Assembly (NCBI GenBank): GCA_004352715.1
Contig: SCFE01000079.1
Coordinates: forward strand, 366,628 to 430,627
DNA length: 64,000 bases
Direction: 5' to 3'
Source of the DNA: Hofstenia miamia
Taxonomy: Eukaryota; Xenacoelomorpha; Acoela
Below are positions 45,640 through 57,850 of this stretch, in pieces. Position 1 is the first letter of the stretch. Each line of letters starts with the position of its first letter. The notes beneath the pieces were generated by a model, which was given only the letters and a program-made list of their open reading frames with translations, had not been told where the DNA came from and ran no database searches. The translations under genes and the position numbers were made by a program.

Positions 45640-47560
45640 ATGGTAGCGCTATTTGTAGACTTTGGACATAAGTAAAACACCAATATCGAATAATTTACGT
45701 CATTTGCCTTGCCAAAGAAGCCATTTGCAGCTTTTGGAACTAAAATCTCCTTTGTAGAAGCAGAATAATGTGGTTTAAAAATCAATGTGTTTGTGCAAGG
45801 GTCACCCATGCAAAGTATGTGTTTGTTCTCATGTTGGAAAAACAATTAAAGAAACGTTATTAAGGAAGCTTGCCGTTCTAGGCAAGTCATAGAACCAAAG
45901 AGCACAATGAATGACGATATAGTGTATGCGAATAATGATAGCCCCAATCGTGATATCAAAGAAACTTTGATTACACCCAGATAATTTAAGGGCATTCGAT
46001 AATCAGCTTTTGTGAGATCTACCAAGTGAATCCGACTTCTCGAGAATCCATATTGATGTCTGCAGCATCATCTACAGCATCATCAAAAAGGGATCTTTTG
46101 AGTTTTTTTACGTAGTTTTCCCAATCAAAATTATCATGAAGGGACCCCGTTGTTTGATTATTGGAATGAGGTAATCAAGTAGTATATTTTATGATCAAAA
46201 TACAGAAAACGATTCAGCTGTAGTAGGATATGTTACATAAGTCAAGGTTTATGAATTTAGCAAAGGATATTAGTGTTGCATTGCCTGAAAAATCAATTCA
46301 AAAAGAAGTAATTCTGGGGCCTTTTGTGCATTCTAATGAGCCTCATAGACCTAAAGAACTATTGGGATTGTTATTGGAACTCCAATTGTTCATATTGTGT
46401 GAAACATAATTTGTTTTCAAATGCATTAAGTGAATCGTACAGTTGAATTTCTATTCTCATCTGAGAATATTAATTCGTTGCCATGGCCTACTTGGAAAAT
46501 TTCAATTGATTTGCGACACTAAAAATGCAGGAGTCTGTGTATCAGGACTATATTGAGAGTTATTCAAGCAAGGAGTAAGAATATCTCATGATTTATTTAT
46601 TACACTTGCCAACACACTAAATCCTTTGATAACAAAGCCTTGAAACCCACAAATTGTGCATCGCTGACCTTACTATGTGATAATTTTTTCACAAATGACG
46701 GAAATTGTAGCTAAAATTCCAAACACTTTCGCTCAAACTGAAAAGGCTCACTAATCTAGATTATTTTATGAAGTATTGTTATTATGCCCATAGATCAAAT
46801 AACATTGTCTCAGGGCCTTCACATGAAATATTGTACAGTTTTCGACATATGATTTCAGATGCTGGGTGTTTGTCAACTACCCTTTCAGATTGTTTACTTT
46901 GTGAAAATTGTAGCTCAAGAACAGTATCCTTTGTTGGATAATTGGTTCACTTGATTAGAGTGGAAAATCAACGGCATCCACAGAAGTACTTTATGATTCG
47001 CTTTAAACCCAATGCGTGTTTGATCTTCATAGACTACAAAATGTATTTTTGTGAGAAACTGTAGAGCACATTTCTGAAAGGGACGGCACAATGGTAGTGC
47101 TGTTAGTGACTTAGGGGATTATCTTTGAAACGGAAGAAGGATCTCCCGCATATAAGAAAGTAAATATCCCAAGTGACAATTCGAAGTTTAATTTATAGTG
47201 TTTCAAAAGCACAGCTTGATATTGTGTTCTTTTGTTTATTGTGAAACACAGGATGAGAAATGATTTATGATTTATTGATGCATACTTTTCAGTGTGTATG
47301 TGCAATGTGCTGAACTTCGTAAACATGGCATGATTATTTTTTAGCTTGTGGAGCTTTCTAATGCCTTGATAGCAAATGTTGACATTCCAAACACAGTGGG
47401 TATATACTACTGAAATTGACTCAGCATTATATTTATCCATTCGCACACCAATATTAGGGTGCTCTCCATTACTCTAACTGCTTCAAACAATGATCATTGA
47501 AATCCTGTTGGAGAACTCTTGATGGCTTTCAAGAAAGTGTTGAGAATGATGATGATGACA

Positions 47561-47614
<54 letters not shown>

Positions 47615-48300
47615 ATGGTGATGACGATATTAAAATGAGGAAGGTATGGTAGACCAGACGCGCGAAGAAGATGTAATTCATGATAAAGATCTGTGTGATT
47701 TTCAATGTACACTGCCCAACTGCGAGTTTAGTATAACTTTGTTGCAAGTAACGCAAGTACGGAGAAAAGGTATGCAACGTTCTTCACAGAATGAAATCCA
47801 GTGGATGAGTTCCTTACATTTGTAGATGAGGTGAATGAACTCGTATGTATTATGCAAGTTGTATGCAAGAGTGCACAAGCAATGCTTGATTTGGTTTCTG
47901 TTGCATTAAAGTACGTTCTTAAGCTAATTAGCAATGATAAGATTGACTTCATTGATACGTGAGCGCGAGATGGGATGTACCTAGTGCTGCCTGCATTTAC
48001 TCCTGAAGTAAATGTAATAGGGTTTTTCCAGAGCAACCTCAATGGTCTCTGACATATTGTATTCAATATACGATAGGGAATTAGAGCAGGGTATGCCAGG
48101 CCTATGGAATAAAATGCATTGATAACTGCAAAGATGATATTGATGCAATGTTTGTGAAAGCTTGTGATGATCAAAAGAACAAGATGCAGTCTGAACGATT
48201 AATAATATGCAGCAAGAAGGCGTTCTAGATCCATCTAGCTTATAACTGGTCCAATTCCAGTCCATGAAAATGTAGTTTCAGTACTGATTAGATCCGTATT
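45640..48300 (+). pseudogene. Unrecognised coding-like decay
   Basis: Plus-strand frames contain runs of ordinary-looking protein broken by stops and shifts. Examples: HPCKVCVCSHVGKTIKETLL (about 45806), VALPEKSIQKEVILGPFVHS (about 46280), IFETEEGSPAYKKVNIPSDN (about 47120), LVELSNALIANVDIPNTVG (about 47345), and VNELVCIMQVVCKSAQAMLD (about 47835). Cys pairs in the first piece suggest a zinc-binding segment. A (GAT)n array interrupts it at 47548-47613. I do not recognise the family; it could be an old transposon protein or a dead host gene. I see no inverted ends or LTRs around it. The minus-strand open frames at 47728-48265 are probably shadows. Confidence 0.35.
47548..47613. repeat. (GAT)n trinucleotide repeat
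   Basis: About 21 GAT units with one interruption (GACAAT near 47557). In the frame of the surrounding plus-strand decay it would read as poly-Asp following Glu-Asn, so it might once have been an acidic tract, but it may equally be an independent microsatellite. Confidence 0.9.
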
Positions 48301-50943
48301 GAAAAATTGCCTATTTAAGTCGAGCCAGTCAATGCATAAAGTAATTCATCTAAAGGCCCTAGCCTTAGTAAATTGGTTTCAAATTATAAACTGTATGGAA
48401 TAATAAATTGTGATATAAATTTGCCAATAGTGGAAAATAACTTTTCAGTATTTTTGCAAAAGTGGTGAAAAATATGTTTGATTAATCGGTGAAAACAGGC
48501 AGGTTTAGTCAAAGAATGCAGTCCTCCACATTTGAGTGATTGAGGTGATACAGGAATAATACTTAGCTGCATTGTCATATTACGACATAAATAATATTTT
48601 AAACATCTATTTATAAATTATATCATACTAATTTGTCAGCTTACAATTTCTTAGATTTTTGTAGGTTTGTGCAATAACATAACGATCTATTGCAAATATT
48701 CTAATCAAAATATATAATTTTAGTATTTATAATGGCAGAACAATTATCGCGATTATTGCAAACCATTACCATACTAAACGTAAAGAAATTTCTGCTTTGA
48801 TTTGAATTGCTTCATGGCGCATACGACAAGGGAGTCCAATTGATTCGTTTCTGTCAGGATTTATAGATCAGATATAACAGTATTAAACCGGTCACATTAG
48901 CCCTAAAGCATTCATTGTAAATCGGTTCAAGTCCAAGACATGATTAGAATCAGTTTTGACAGCATACAAGTCATTTGATCCTTTTATTATCATTTTGGTC
49001 TCATTAAATGAAAAAATGGTCTTAGTACCAATAATTTGAATTCATGCTTTTGCTCAATATATATGTGATACAGCAAAAATAATCGACTGAGATAACATTA
49101 TGAAATAATTCTATTGTTTCTATGACAACATATGTTACATACATTATTGAGAAAATCAAATGTTATTATGATGTTCCGTTATCACCTACAAAAAGAATAT
49201 ATGATCAATTCCGGCAATAGGAAGTTTTGCGGGACATTATACTATTAGAAATATTATGTCATTGATTTGTTAAAGAACTTGCACGTATTCTTACAAAAAA
49301 TATCCTAAATGTCGATTTTCAACTAAGACATGACAATATTTAAAACCATTTACAATGATTTATTGCTCACTAAGCCTTCTCATTTGAATCAACCTATTGC
49401 ACTTTATTGTAGATCATGCATTGAATCTAATTTTCGCACAACACTTATTTGAATTAATCGATTCACTTTTCTTCCGCTTAGTGGTGTGCAATTCAGTGGT
49501 TCAAATTTCATTGAGTAAAAGAAGAAATATTAGTCAAGAGGAGGATGTTGCTTTCCTAACATCCCTTCCTCTATGGACACCATGATTGAACTAAATCAGG
49601 TCAGGTTGGATATTGAAACAAGTTTGCTCTGGTCAGGTTTGAAATATAGGTGAACTTGACTCTAGCGTGGACAAAGATCCACATTTTTCTGCAAGAGTTT
49701 ACAATGGCCGCTTCAAAGCGTTGATTGACACGTTTTTGCTACTGCTAACGCAATTCCAATTAAATTGGTCAGTTTCCTACAACATGTACGACGACCGATT
49801 CCCGATATTTTAGATTTATAAGTAATTGCAATATGGCTATTTACAAAAAAACAGATTATTGCTTTGTCCAAATACTTATTGTACAAGCTTGCTTTTTAGA
49901 AAACTAATTGAAAACAACGATATACTCACATTTTTGTACAAAATATGAAGTTCCAATAATTAATACTCTATTGCATCCTTTTTACATAAGATGGCGTTAT
50001 TACTACGAAATATATTTTATAATTAGGGTGAATTTTTTAGGTTCAGAAAACATTAAACACAGTATTAATCAACTCTATCATGTAATTGAAATACATACTT
50101 GAAGAGTACAATATTTCTAGTTTATATTTGCTAAAATAATTTATTTGTGAAATTTAGGAAATTATTATTTGTTCAGTGATTGTAAATTTCAATTTTGTTT
50201 TAATTTTTTAATTGAGATTTAGTTTCTGTACTATGACCTTGCGCTGTGTAGGTATGGGGCCTTCGCAAAAAAAATTTTCTCAAAAATATATGAAATGTAA
50301 AATATAGCAAAAAAGTGTAATTTTCAAAAAAAAATTGAATGAAGTCATTCAGGATTTTTAAGGTATATATATCATACTGCATTGCCAATTTTGAGGTAAA
50401 TAGCATTCTTACCATTTTTGAATCTTCTCTGTGCACTTGCACACAAATTACACAGATCAAATGGATCAATGCAATTTGTCCTATTTTTTACTGTAATACA
50501 AATTGTTCTGCACAAGACATTTATTCCTCCTGGGATAAATATAAACAAAAAATTTCACTACTACCAATTGAGAAAACGTCGATAATATTCTTTTGGGGAA
50601 AGATATTGACAACCTTTTTTAAGAAAGTGGAGAAAATAATGAATTTCATGTAATGAATAATAATAAGAATATTTTGGGTGAATCTTCAGCTAATCACAAT
50701 TTTGATTTTCTAATGATAAAAATTGGGTTAAGCCAGCGGTGTGCAACATTATTTGTAAAAAATGGAAATATGACAAATCCTTAATTGACTTGTTTGAAAT
50801 ATTTCTGAAAAATGATAATATATTGTCAAAACTCATTTTAACTGTTACCACGTGCCACCAGAGATTATTGGCGGCTATGCAATTTTAAGTCTTATTTTAG
50901 TTTTTCTAATTATTCAGAAAATTTAGTGATTTCAGGTTGCTTA
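48301..50943. other. Long gene-free stretch
   Basis: I see no family, RNA gene or element boundary. Open frames such as 50200-50653 are overlapping chance frames in AT-rich DNA. Confidence 0.35.
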
Positions 50944-50951
50944 CAAATTCG

Positions 50952-51971
50952 CAGTGCCGGCTTTAGCCAGCGCGAGGCCCGGGCAAAATATGCATATAAG
51001 TAAAATTAAAAGTCATGTTTGCAACGTCCTGTTATTATTTAGTTGTTGCAAAAGTACATATGTTCTGTGTTGGGAAATTATATAGCTTTCAATATATATA
51101 TATATATATATAATTACATAATTTTTGCGCGATAATATAATTTTAGATTAGCGTATATAATTGCATCCCAACAGTTTATGCTATTGGTACTAAATCAAAA
51201 AAGCAATTTTAGTAAGTGTATACATTTATACATTGCAAATTGAGGATATTACAAACATAGTATGCAATTGTACAATGTTAAATATCTTTTGCTACTTTAA
51301 CGTATCTTCAAGCCACATTAAAGCAAACCAGTGTCTTTAAAACCATTATACTTTAAGATATCCTTAAGTTACTCCAAAGAGAATCATTGTACTTAATATA
51401 TTTTATCACCTAATCAAATCTTAGATTGTAAAAAAAATTGAAGCAAAAGCAGAAAATGAGATATACATAAAAGAAAAGGGTAGAACAAATAGCTATATCA
51501 TATTTCTAGAAGGTTATAAAATTATCAAGCTTTTTGGAAAATAATTGAATACTTTTTACATGTTCAATTTTACTAAAATTATTTATTAAATTCGAAAAAT
51601 CAAAATTTCATGCTACATCAATCCAGGGGTGTAACCAGAAAAAAAATGGGGGTAATTTCAATCTGAATAATACAAATAAAAAAATTGTGGGGCAATGGCT
51701 CCGTTCGCTCCCTCTATGCATCAATCTCAATTGATATCAGTTACAAATATCTTTTAATTACTATGTTAAACATCGAAAAGAGCCTTATCTGTTGTAAATC
51801 ATAGCATACATATTAAATTATATATCTTAATGTTCAAATGCAACTAGCAGTATAATTGCTGATTTCATATTGTGAAGCATTCAATGTTCATTTTCTTAAA
51901 TTTACTAATAACGTTTCTGTCATAATTGCTTAGCGCCCCCTTGCCCCCCCTTCCTCTTAGAGTCAGTACTG
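50952..51971. mobile_element. hAT-type non-autonomous element, 1020 bp
   Basis: The left end is CAGTGCCGGCTTTAG at 50952. The right end, reversed from 51971, is CAGTACTGACTCTAA, an imperfect inverted pair starting CAGT. The 8-bp flanks are CAAATTCG (50944-50951) and CGAATTCG (51972-51979), seven of eight matching. The text after the left end (GAGGCCCGGGC) is typical of many hAT MITEs. No transposase is present. It contains a (TA)n run at about 51092-51112 and a smaller hAT MITE at 51624-51718. Confidence 0.82.
51624..51718. mobile_element. Tiny hAT MITE nested in another hAT element
   Basis: CATCAATC occurs exactly at 51616-51623 and 51719-51726 around a 95-bp insert starting CAGGGGTGTAACCAG, a classic hAT MITE opening. 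The right end is degenerate (reversed, CATAGAGGGAGC). It therefore inserted after the larger element at 50952-51971. Confidence 0.75.
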
Positions 51972-52504
51972 CGAATTCGCACAGCACGGAAATCTTTTTG
52001 TACTGGATTATTCGTGATAAGATCTTATTATAAGCATTTTTTATGTCTATAATATTTTCATGTTTTAAGAAATTTTTAGAGTTTTAATTAATAAAATTGT
52101 ACATCTATATTTAGTTTGTTCTTAAGCTCTGCGGCATGATATTATAAACAATTAAAATTCAAGAAATATATTCATGCCGTTTTTGAATTTTAATTTTTCT
52201 TAGTTTTGTCTGTGCACTTACACACAATTTTAGGGAATTTATAATCGTTTACACTGCAATGAAATTTGTAGCGATTTGCTAGAATCTTAGGACAATCAAT
52301 CGCAATTGACAAATCACCAAGGAAGTCAACTCTATTATCCTTCATTCTTACAATAGGTCATTGTCACTGCTTCGTTTCCTAGAAATTTACGTTTTCAGTG
52401 TAAAAGTACATAATTTTGCACTAATTAATTAGCTAGTTATTACGTTAGCAATTAACTCTCTGTATAAAATCTAGTTAAACCAATTATATATATATATATA
52501 TATA

Positions 52505-53372
52505 TTTGGCTGCAAAAAAAATGAGACTGAACACCTATTTTTTCACGCTTTGTGGAAACGTATTGAGACGTTTTAGAGGAAAACTATAAAAATAAAGACA
52601 ACGAGAATTTTGTGAACTTTAAAATGGTCAAACAAAAGAACATCAAGAAAAAAGATTAAATTTCGTGAATGATTGGAAAGACTACACTTTTGAAGATGTT
52701 TGAATAACTGATGAGTGCGTATTTCAACTACACAGAAACAAAGTACAAGTGTGGTCGTCAAAGAAATGTCCAAGACCAACAAAAGCGGTTCCAATGTACA
52801 ACCAAAAAATTATGGTTTGGGGAGCACTTTCCTATCGTGGGTTTTATTTGAAAATTTTATACGGAAAAGCCACAATCGACAGTCAAAGATATTGCCAAAT
52901 TATAGCTGAATTTATGCCTTATGCTGATGCTTTATACGATGATGGATGGATACACCAACAGGACGGAGCAACCCCGCACACGTCAGCAAAGACAAAAAAT
53001 TGGTTTTCTGAAAATACATCTAGTTTTTGCAATGGACACCAAGTACTGCTGATCTTTCTCCAATCGAAGACGTGTGGCAGATATTGAAAAATGACGTTGA
53101 GAAGAAAAATCCGAAAAATATATCCTATTTAAAAGAAAAAATCCAAGATAGTCAACACATTTTGACATCTGAAATGAGGCCAATTTAATGAAATCAGTTT
53201 CAGTTCGTTTGAATGAAGTTATTTCTACAGGAGGAAAACAAATTAGACTTTGATGCTTTTTACTTATAGTCCTTTATGTATCTTTAAAATCTTACCTTTC
53301 TTGAGTTGTTACGGTTCAGTAGTTCAAAAGTAATATGCCTTTTTTTTCGAGTCTCATTTTTTTGCAGACAAC
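52505..53372 (+). mobile_element. Tc1-like transposon, internally deleted (family 3)
   Basis: The ends read TTTGGCTGCAAAAAAAATGA on the left and, reversed, GTTGTCTGCAAAAAAATGAG on the right, with TA outside each (52503-52504 and 53373-53374). The insertion point is at the edge of a (TA)n microsatellite (52484-52504), which offers many TA targets. Only 868 bp remain because the region encoding the DNA-binding half of the transposase is gone. A sister copy ends at 59179. Confidence 0.9.
52600..53253 (+). pseudogene. Tc1-like transposase, catalytic half only, broken
   Basis: The surviving part covers ITDECVFQLHRNKVQVWSSK (first aspartate), KIMVWGALSYRGFY, WIHQQDGATPHTSAKTKNWF (second aspartate) and, after a frameshift near 53015, SPIEDVWQILKNDVEKKNP (third acidic residue present). 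It ends with GGKQIRL at the stop 53251-53253. All three catalytic residues survive, but the helix-turn-helix region is deleted, and a stop before ITDE, the frameshift and another stop near 53186 kill the frame. It is almost identical to the intact C-terminus at 58851-59061. Confidence 0.88.
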
Positions 53373-53374
53373 TA

Positions 53375-55850
53375 TAGAGTGTAGATATATAAGTTGTTAA
53401 CTGTATATATTTCTTTTATTTACGAATCCAAACTATTGTTCAGATAAAAAAACTCTAAAAATATTTAGTTAAATCTTTGTGAATTCGATTTTCAAAGTTA
53501 AAGATAACTTCATTAATAAACATATTGGTCTTTAGTCTATTTTATTTTTCTTCCCGCTTTTGTGAATTTGAATAATGTGCGTAATTTTCCAAGCATCAGG
53601 AAATGTTCCTGGTTGCAGACAATTGCGAAACATTAATGTGGGGCTATCAATCCTTACACCATGTTTTTCAGATATTTCTCTTATAGGCTTTATTATGTTT
53701 ATATTCACTATGGTAAATATAATTTAAATTACGAGCTGATTTTCGCAGATATAATCATCATCTGATTGAAACACTGAGTTAAAGGTATTTGAATATAGAC
53801 GCTATTTCTAAATTGCTACAGAATATTTTATCTTTCCAATACATTGGAAACTTGAATCATTTCTTTCTAGACAACATAAAAGTGTGTAGTAGACAACAAT
53901 ATAATTTTTATCTGAACTCTTCTCTAAGCTTTATTCTATCTAACACTATTTGATAATTCGTTGTAATTTATTTCTTTTTTAACAGTTATGAACGATATAA
54001 ATTTAAGTTATGAATTGTGTGTGAGTTAAAATAGCTGGATTTAGCTTACGTCTCTTTTTAAGTGAAGCATGCGTTGATATATTTTCGTTAAGACAATCGT
54101 ACCAGAAAAACGAATTGCTTTGTTCTGTTGGGAGAAAAAACGAAAACGTGATTGAGATGAAATCGGGTCGGATACCGCATTGAATCGGTTCTCAGTTTTA
54201 AAAAAAGGTTCGGATTTGTTTTAGATCTAAACATTTTTAAAAAACTGTATTATATATAATATTATATATAATATTATATCTAAAAAAATTTTGAATGCTC
54301 TTCTTTACAACACCAATATTTAAACTCTGAAACGTGATTCAAGTTAGCATTACCTAACGATAAATTTGAAAATCAACCAAGAATGTGATTTCGAGGGACA
54401 GCGTCTCCCCACTTATTAACTTTGGGGGAGACATGGGAGGGCGCAAATGTTATTGTGCTAACATAAAATGATTGGTTTAGAAAGAACACTGGTTTTTACA
54501 TTAAACCATTAATTACAATCATTTACATATATTTAATAGCTCCATGTTTATGAGTTTAGCAACACCTATAGGAAGAAATTGAAACATTTCGTATCTTGAC
54601 TATATTTAGAAGTTTGAAGGATTGAATGAATGTGTATTTCTTATCAAAAATTGTGCCAAATAACTTTAAAAAGAATCAAGTGAGAGAATTCCTGGAATTC
54701 ACCCCTCCCCCTTAACAAGTGTTGAGATATTTGAACCAAGCTGTCTTTGGGGAAAGACACATCCCTGTCCCTTTGGCAAACCCTAGAATGATTACTACTC
54801 TTCCCAAATAATGGTTTACCTTCCTTAAGGATAAATTGGTCAGAATCTATTTTCTTCTTTACTATCGATGCCCATAGTTTTCCAGTACATGAATAGGAAA
54901 AAATAAATTCCCTTTTGTTGAAGTTACACCACTAATTATTATTATTTAATCACATGGCATCATGATGTTACTCATATTTATTTTTAGGAACAGATGGGTT
55001 CTGATAAACAATATGAAGAGCCGTTAAGTACCGCTTAGGAAATAATCCTATAAAAATTATTGTATTAATAGTATAGGAAAATCAGAGATGGAATCGGTTC
55101 CAAAATATTAAAATCCAATCCGATCCGATCTGATCCGGATCTGACCCGATTCATATTTTTAAAAATTTGGTATTGTAACAATAAATAAATAAGGACTTAA
55201 ATTATGTATTAATTAATTAAAGATTAATGAACCCTATTTTTACATTTGAGTAACAAATCAATTTTTCCACATTTTTTAACAGTTTTTTCCAAGCCTGCTA
55301 TAAAATATTGAAAGCCTTTAGCATGGACACTTCTATGGGGTTGGGCCCTCTCACACAATGATGAAGATTTGTGCTAAAGCATACTCTCCTACCTGCCGTA
55401 CATGCAAATAAGAATTTTTTTCAATGAGAAATTCGATTTTTGTTAAGATATTCCAATTCTTCCCATACCTAATGTTAAAATAATGAATCCCTCTAATGTC
55501 CATAAGAACAACAACTACAGTGAAAAATTTTGCCTTCTAAAGAAAAACTGTTTGAGTCCCGTCCAGGCAAGCAGTACGCAATGTCAGAGGAAAAATTGAA
55601 AATTGTGCTTTCTGTTTCAAATATTGTCAGATAAACAGCTCCACAAACACATAGTTAATCATATTCAGAAATATTTCAGTAGTATTAAGTTTTTTAATAA
55701 AATTTTTACATTTTCGCATATATAGTTTTCCCTACTGACATTTATGTGAAAAGACTTTGAATGTGCTTAGGTGTGACCAAAACATATTGAAAAGTTCCTG
55801 ATTCACCCTACCGTGATTGATACGTGTGAAACTAATTACCATTTACCACA
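53375..55850. other. Long gene-free stretch with two hAT-like ends
   Basis: At 54146-54175 and 55084-55160 there are TGAGATGAAATCGGGTCGG and CAGAGATGGAATCGG, each followed by GATCCGATCTGATCCGGATC-type clusters, like subterminal repeats of hAT elements. Both point rightwards and no opposite ends were found. TATATAATATTA repeats lie at about 54250-54280. No coding family is seen. Confidence 0.4.
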
Positions 55851-55899
55851 TGAGAGAACGCTCAACAATATGTAAATTTGAATCTGCTATCATCAAACT

Positions 55900-56570
55900 G
55901 AGTGTACGAAAGTTCCCTTATGAAGAAATATTTTATTATTTGGTGCCTCCTAAGTTTTTTGGGAAACACACTTAAATTCTATGCCGAGGTGGCGAGAGCT
56001 TCAAAGAAAAAAATTGTAGACGGAAGAAACTGACTTTAAAACCAATAAATTTTTCAAGCAAGAAGTTTTATGAAATGACAAAAGCACTATTCAGTTATTC
56101 AGCAATGATGGTAAAGTGAGAGTTTTTTGTGCTAAGCACCAACTATTCTTGACAAAATACATTTAAGCCTCTTTGAAGCATGGACTCCATGTTACATTTT
56201 TGGGGTGCTCGTCTTACAAAGAGGCTGGTTGGCTCCATTTTCTTGAAACAAATAAAAAAATGGATTCATCATGAAATTTATAAGTTCTTGAAGAAATTGT
56301 GCCTAATCATACAAATAAACTTTCCTGAAATTTTGGGATGTTCCAAGATGAAGGCCCTCCTTGCTATGTATTCCCCGCTATCAAAAGAAGAACTCTGCAT
56401 TCAGAGGCTAGAATATGTTGGTTGAAGTGCGAACTTTCTACTCCATAGAAAGCCTTTTGGATATAATTATGTTAAAGCTCAGAAACAGCGACCAAAAAAT
56501 AGTCAAGAACTTAAGAAAATAATTGAAAAAACATGACATCATGGATTGAACACAGCACTTCTTTAGAACT
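55900..56570 (+). pseudogene. Old Tc1-like transposase remnant (family 4)
   Basis: Pieces in several frames align with a Tc1 transposase: LFSNDGKVRVF (about 56093), SLKHGLHVTFLGCSSYKEAG (about 56170-56230), VLEEIVPNHTNKL (about 56285) and MFQDEGPPCY (about 56341). The usual FQDDGAPCH has the second catalytic aspartate changed to glutamate. Downstream, MLKLRNSDQKIVKNLRK (about 56470) may be part of the tail. No ends or TA duplications were recognised. Many stops make it the most decayed Tc1 in the window. Confidence 0.65.
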
Positions 56571-57014
56571 AAGCTACTTCTACAGTTCGAAGATTCAAGT
56601 GTGTAGTCAGTCATCGGGCCTCCGGATAAAATAGAAAAGAAGCGATTTAGTTTTCAAGCTTCCGCGTGGTACAAATTTTTGTTAAAATATTTTTATGAAT
56701 ATATTTTTGTACTTAATTTTTTGTGTCGGACTGTAAGTAATCATTTACTTAGAACTAAATCCAATTAATAATTAAACAAAAATTTAATTATTTTAAAATG
56801 AATTAAAAATTAATCCATTAATTATCTATAAATTACGCAAATCTAAACAACACCATTTCGAACTATTCAGGAAAATCCACATCGAATTTCTGATAGAATT
56901 AATAAGCAAATTCAAATTGAGTCGAAGCAAAGACATTAGTAAACTGGAATTGAAGTGGCCAAAAGGTTTGGAGTGCGGTTTATTTTCAAGTTTACAAGAA
57001 GTCGTGAGTAGTAG

Positions 57015-57160
57015 AAGGGGGTTCCATGAGGTGTCACTTTTTTCTGATTGGCCGAGAGGTGGGTCGTAGGAGGTTCCACTTTTTTGTGATTGGCCGAGAG
57101 GGATGGCCTTTGACCTGAGACGCCGTGGATATTGGCGGGGGGTGTTTTACTGACGTAATG
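57015..57160. promoter_or_regulatory. GC-rich island with CCAAT and CRE-like sites
   Basis: In AT-rich surroundings this 145-bp patch has three reverse CCAAT boxes (ATTGG at 57047, 57089 and 57131; the first two are ATTGGCCGAGAG in a partly duplicated ~45-bp unit beginning GGTTCCA) and TGACGTAA at 57151, close to a CRE/ATF site. TTGGCGGG at 57132 also resembles an E2F-type site. This looks like a vertebrate-style TATA-less promoter or a transposon end carrying one. No gene start is visible within the next 600 bp on the plus strand. Confidence 0.4.
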
Positions 57161-57850
57161 GATGTAATTTTACTAGTTTTTGTGTTATTTATGTGACCTA
57201 ATTTAGTTTGCATTTTTTTACTTTTTACTTTCCCACATTTACTTACTTACTTTTCAGTTTTACTTTCCCANTTTAAATGAAATATCTGTAAAGCTAACTA
57301 GAGATAATATTGTAAAAAGCGTTAAGAATCAAAACAATATCTCAGATTGAATTATAAAAATAGCTTACCAAAAAGATTGAAATCTTTATGGGTAGTTCAT
57401 TCATCAATGTGAAATCCCATTATACCGCCCTATGTAAGTTGTATGCGTTTTGTAGTGTCAACAGTAAAAACACAAGCTATGTATAAAACCGATATTCGCC
57501 TCCAAAAAATGCTGCATGCAATCTTATTTATAGACATTCATATACATTTTTCAAAAATAATTATATACGTTTGCAGATTGTTAAATCTTTTACCAACTTT
57601 TATACGGCAATCTTTTCTTTACACTTCTTTTGGTTTATTTGATTTTTTTGGGTTGTACACATTTGCTGACTGATGCATCTTTTATCGACTTTTCCACATT
57701 GTTTACTTTTTGTATGTGTTTATAGACTGATACAAATTCATCCACTTTTCCATGTTTTTTCACTCTTACTTGCCTTTTATAATCTTATATGACTGCATAC
57801 ACTGTACATGGTTTTTCCGAACTTCACTGCTTTTATCAACTTTTCCATAT
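57161..57850. other. Spacer with pyrimidine-rich degenerate repeats
   Basis: TTTACTTTCCCA-type runs lie before the single N at 57271. From about 57590 to 57850 there are loosely repeated ACTTTTCCA words at irregular spacing, possibly a decayed minisatellite. No gene is seen. Confidence 0.4.

Noticed and set aside
57590-57850. ACTTTTCCA-word tandem repeat
   Set aside because: Spacing is irregular and units too diverged to define a period by eye.
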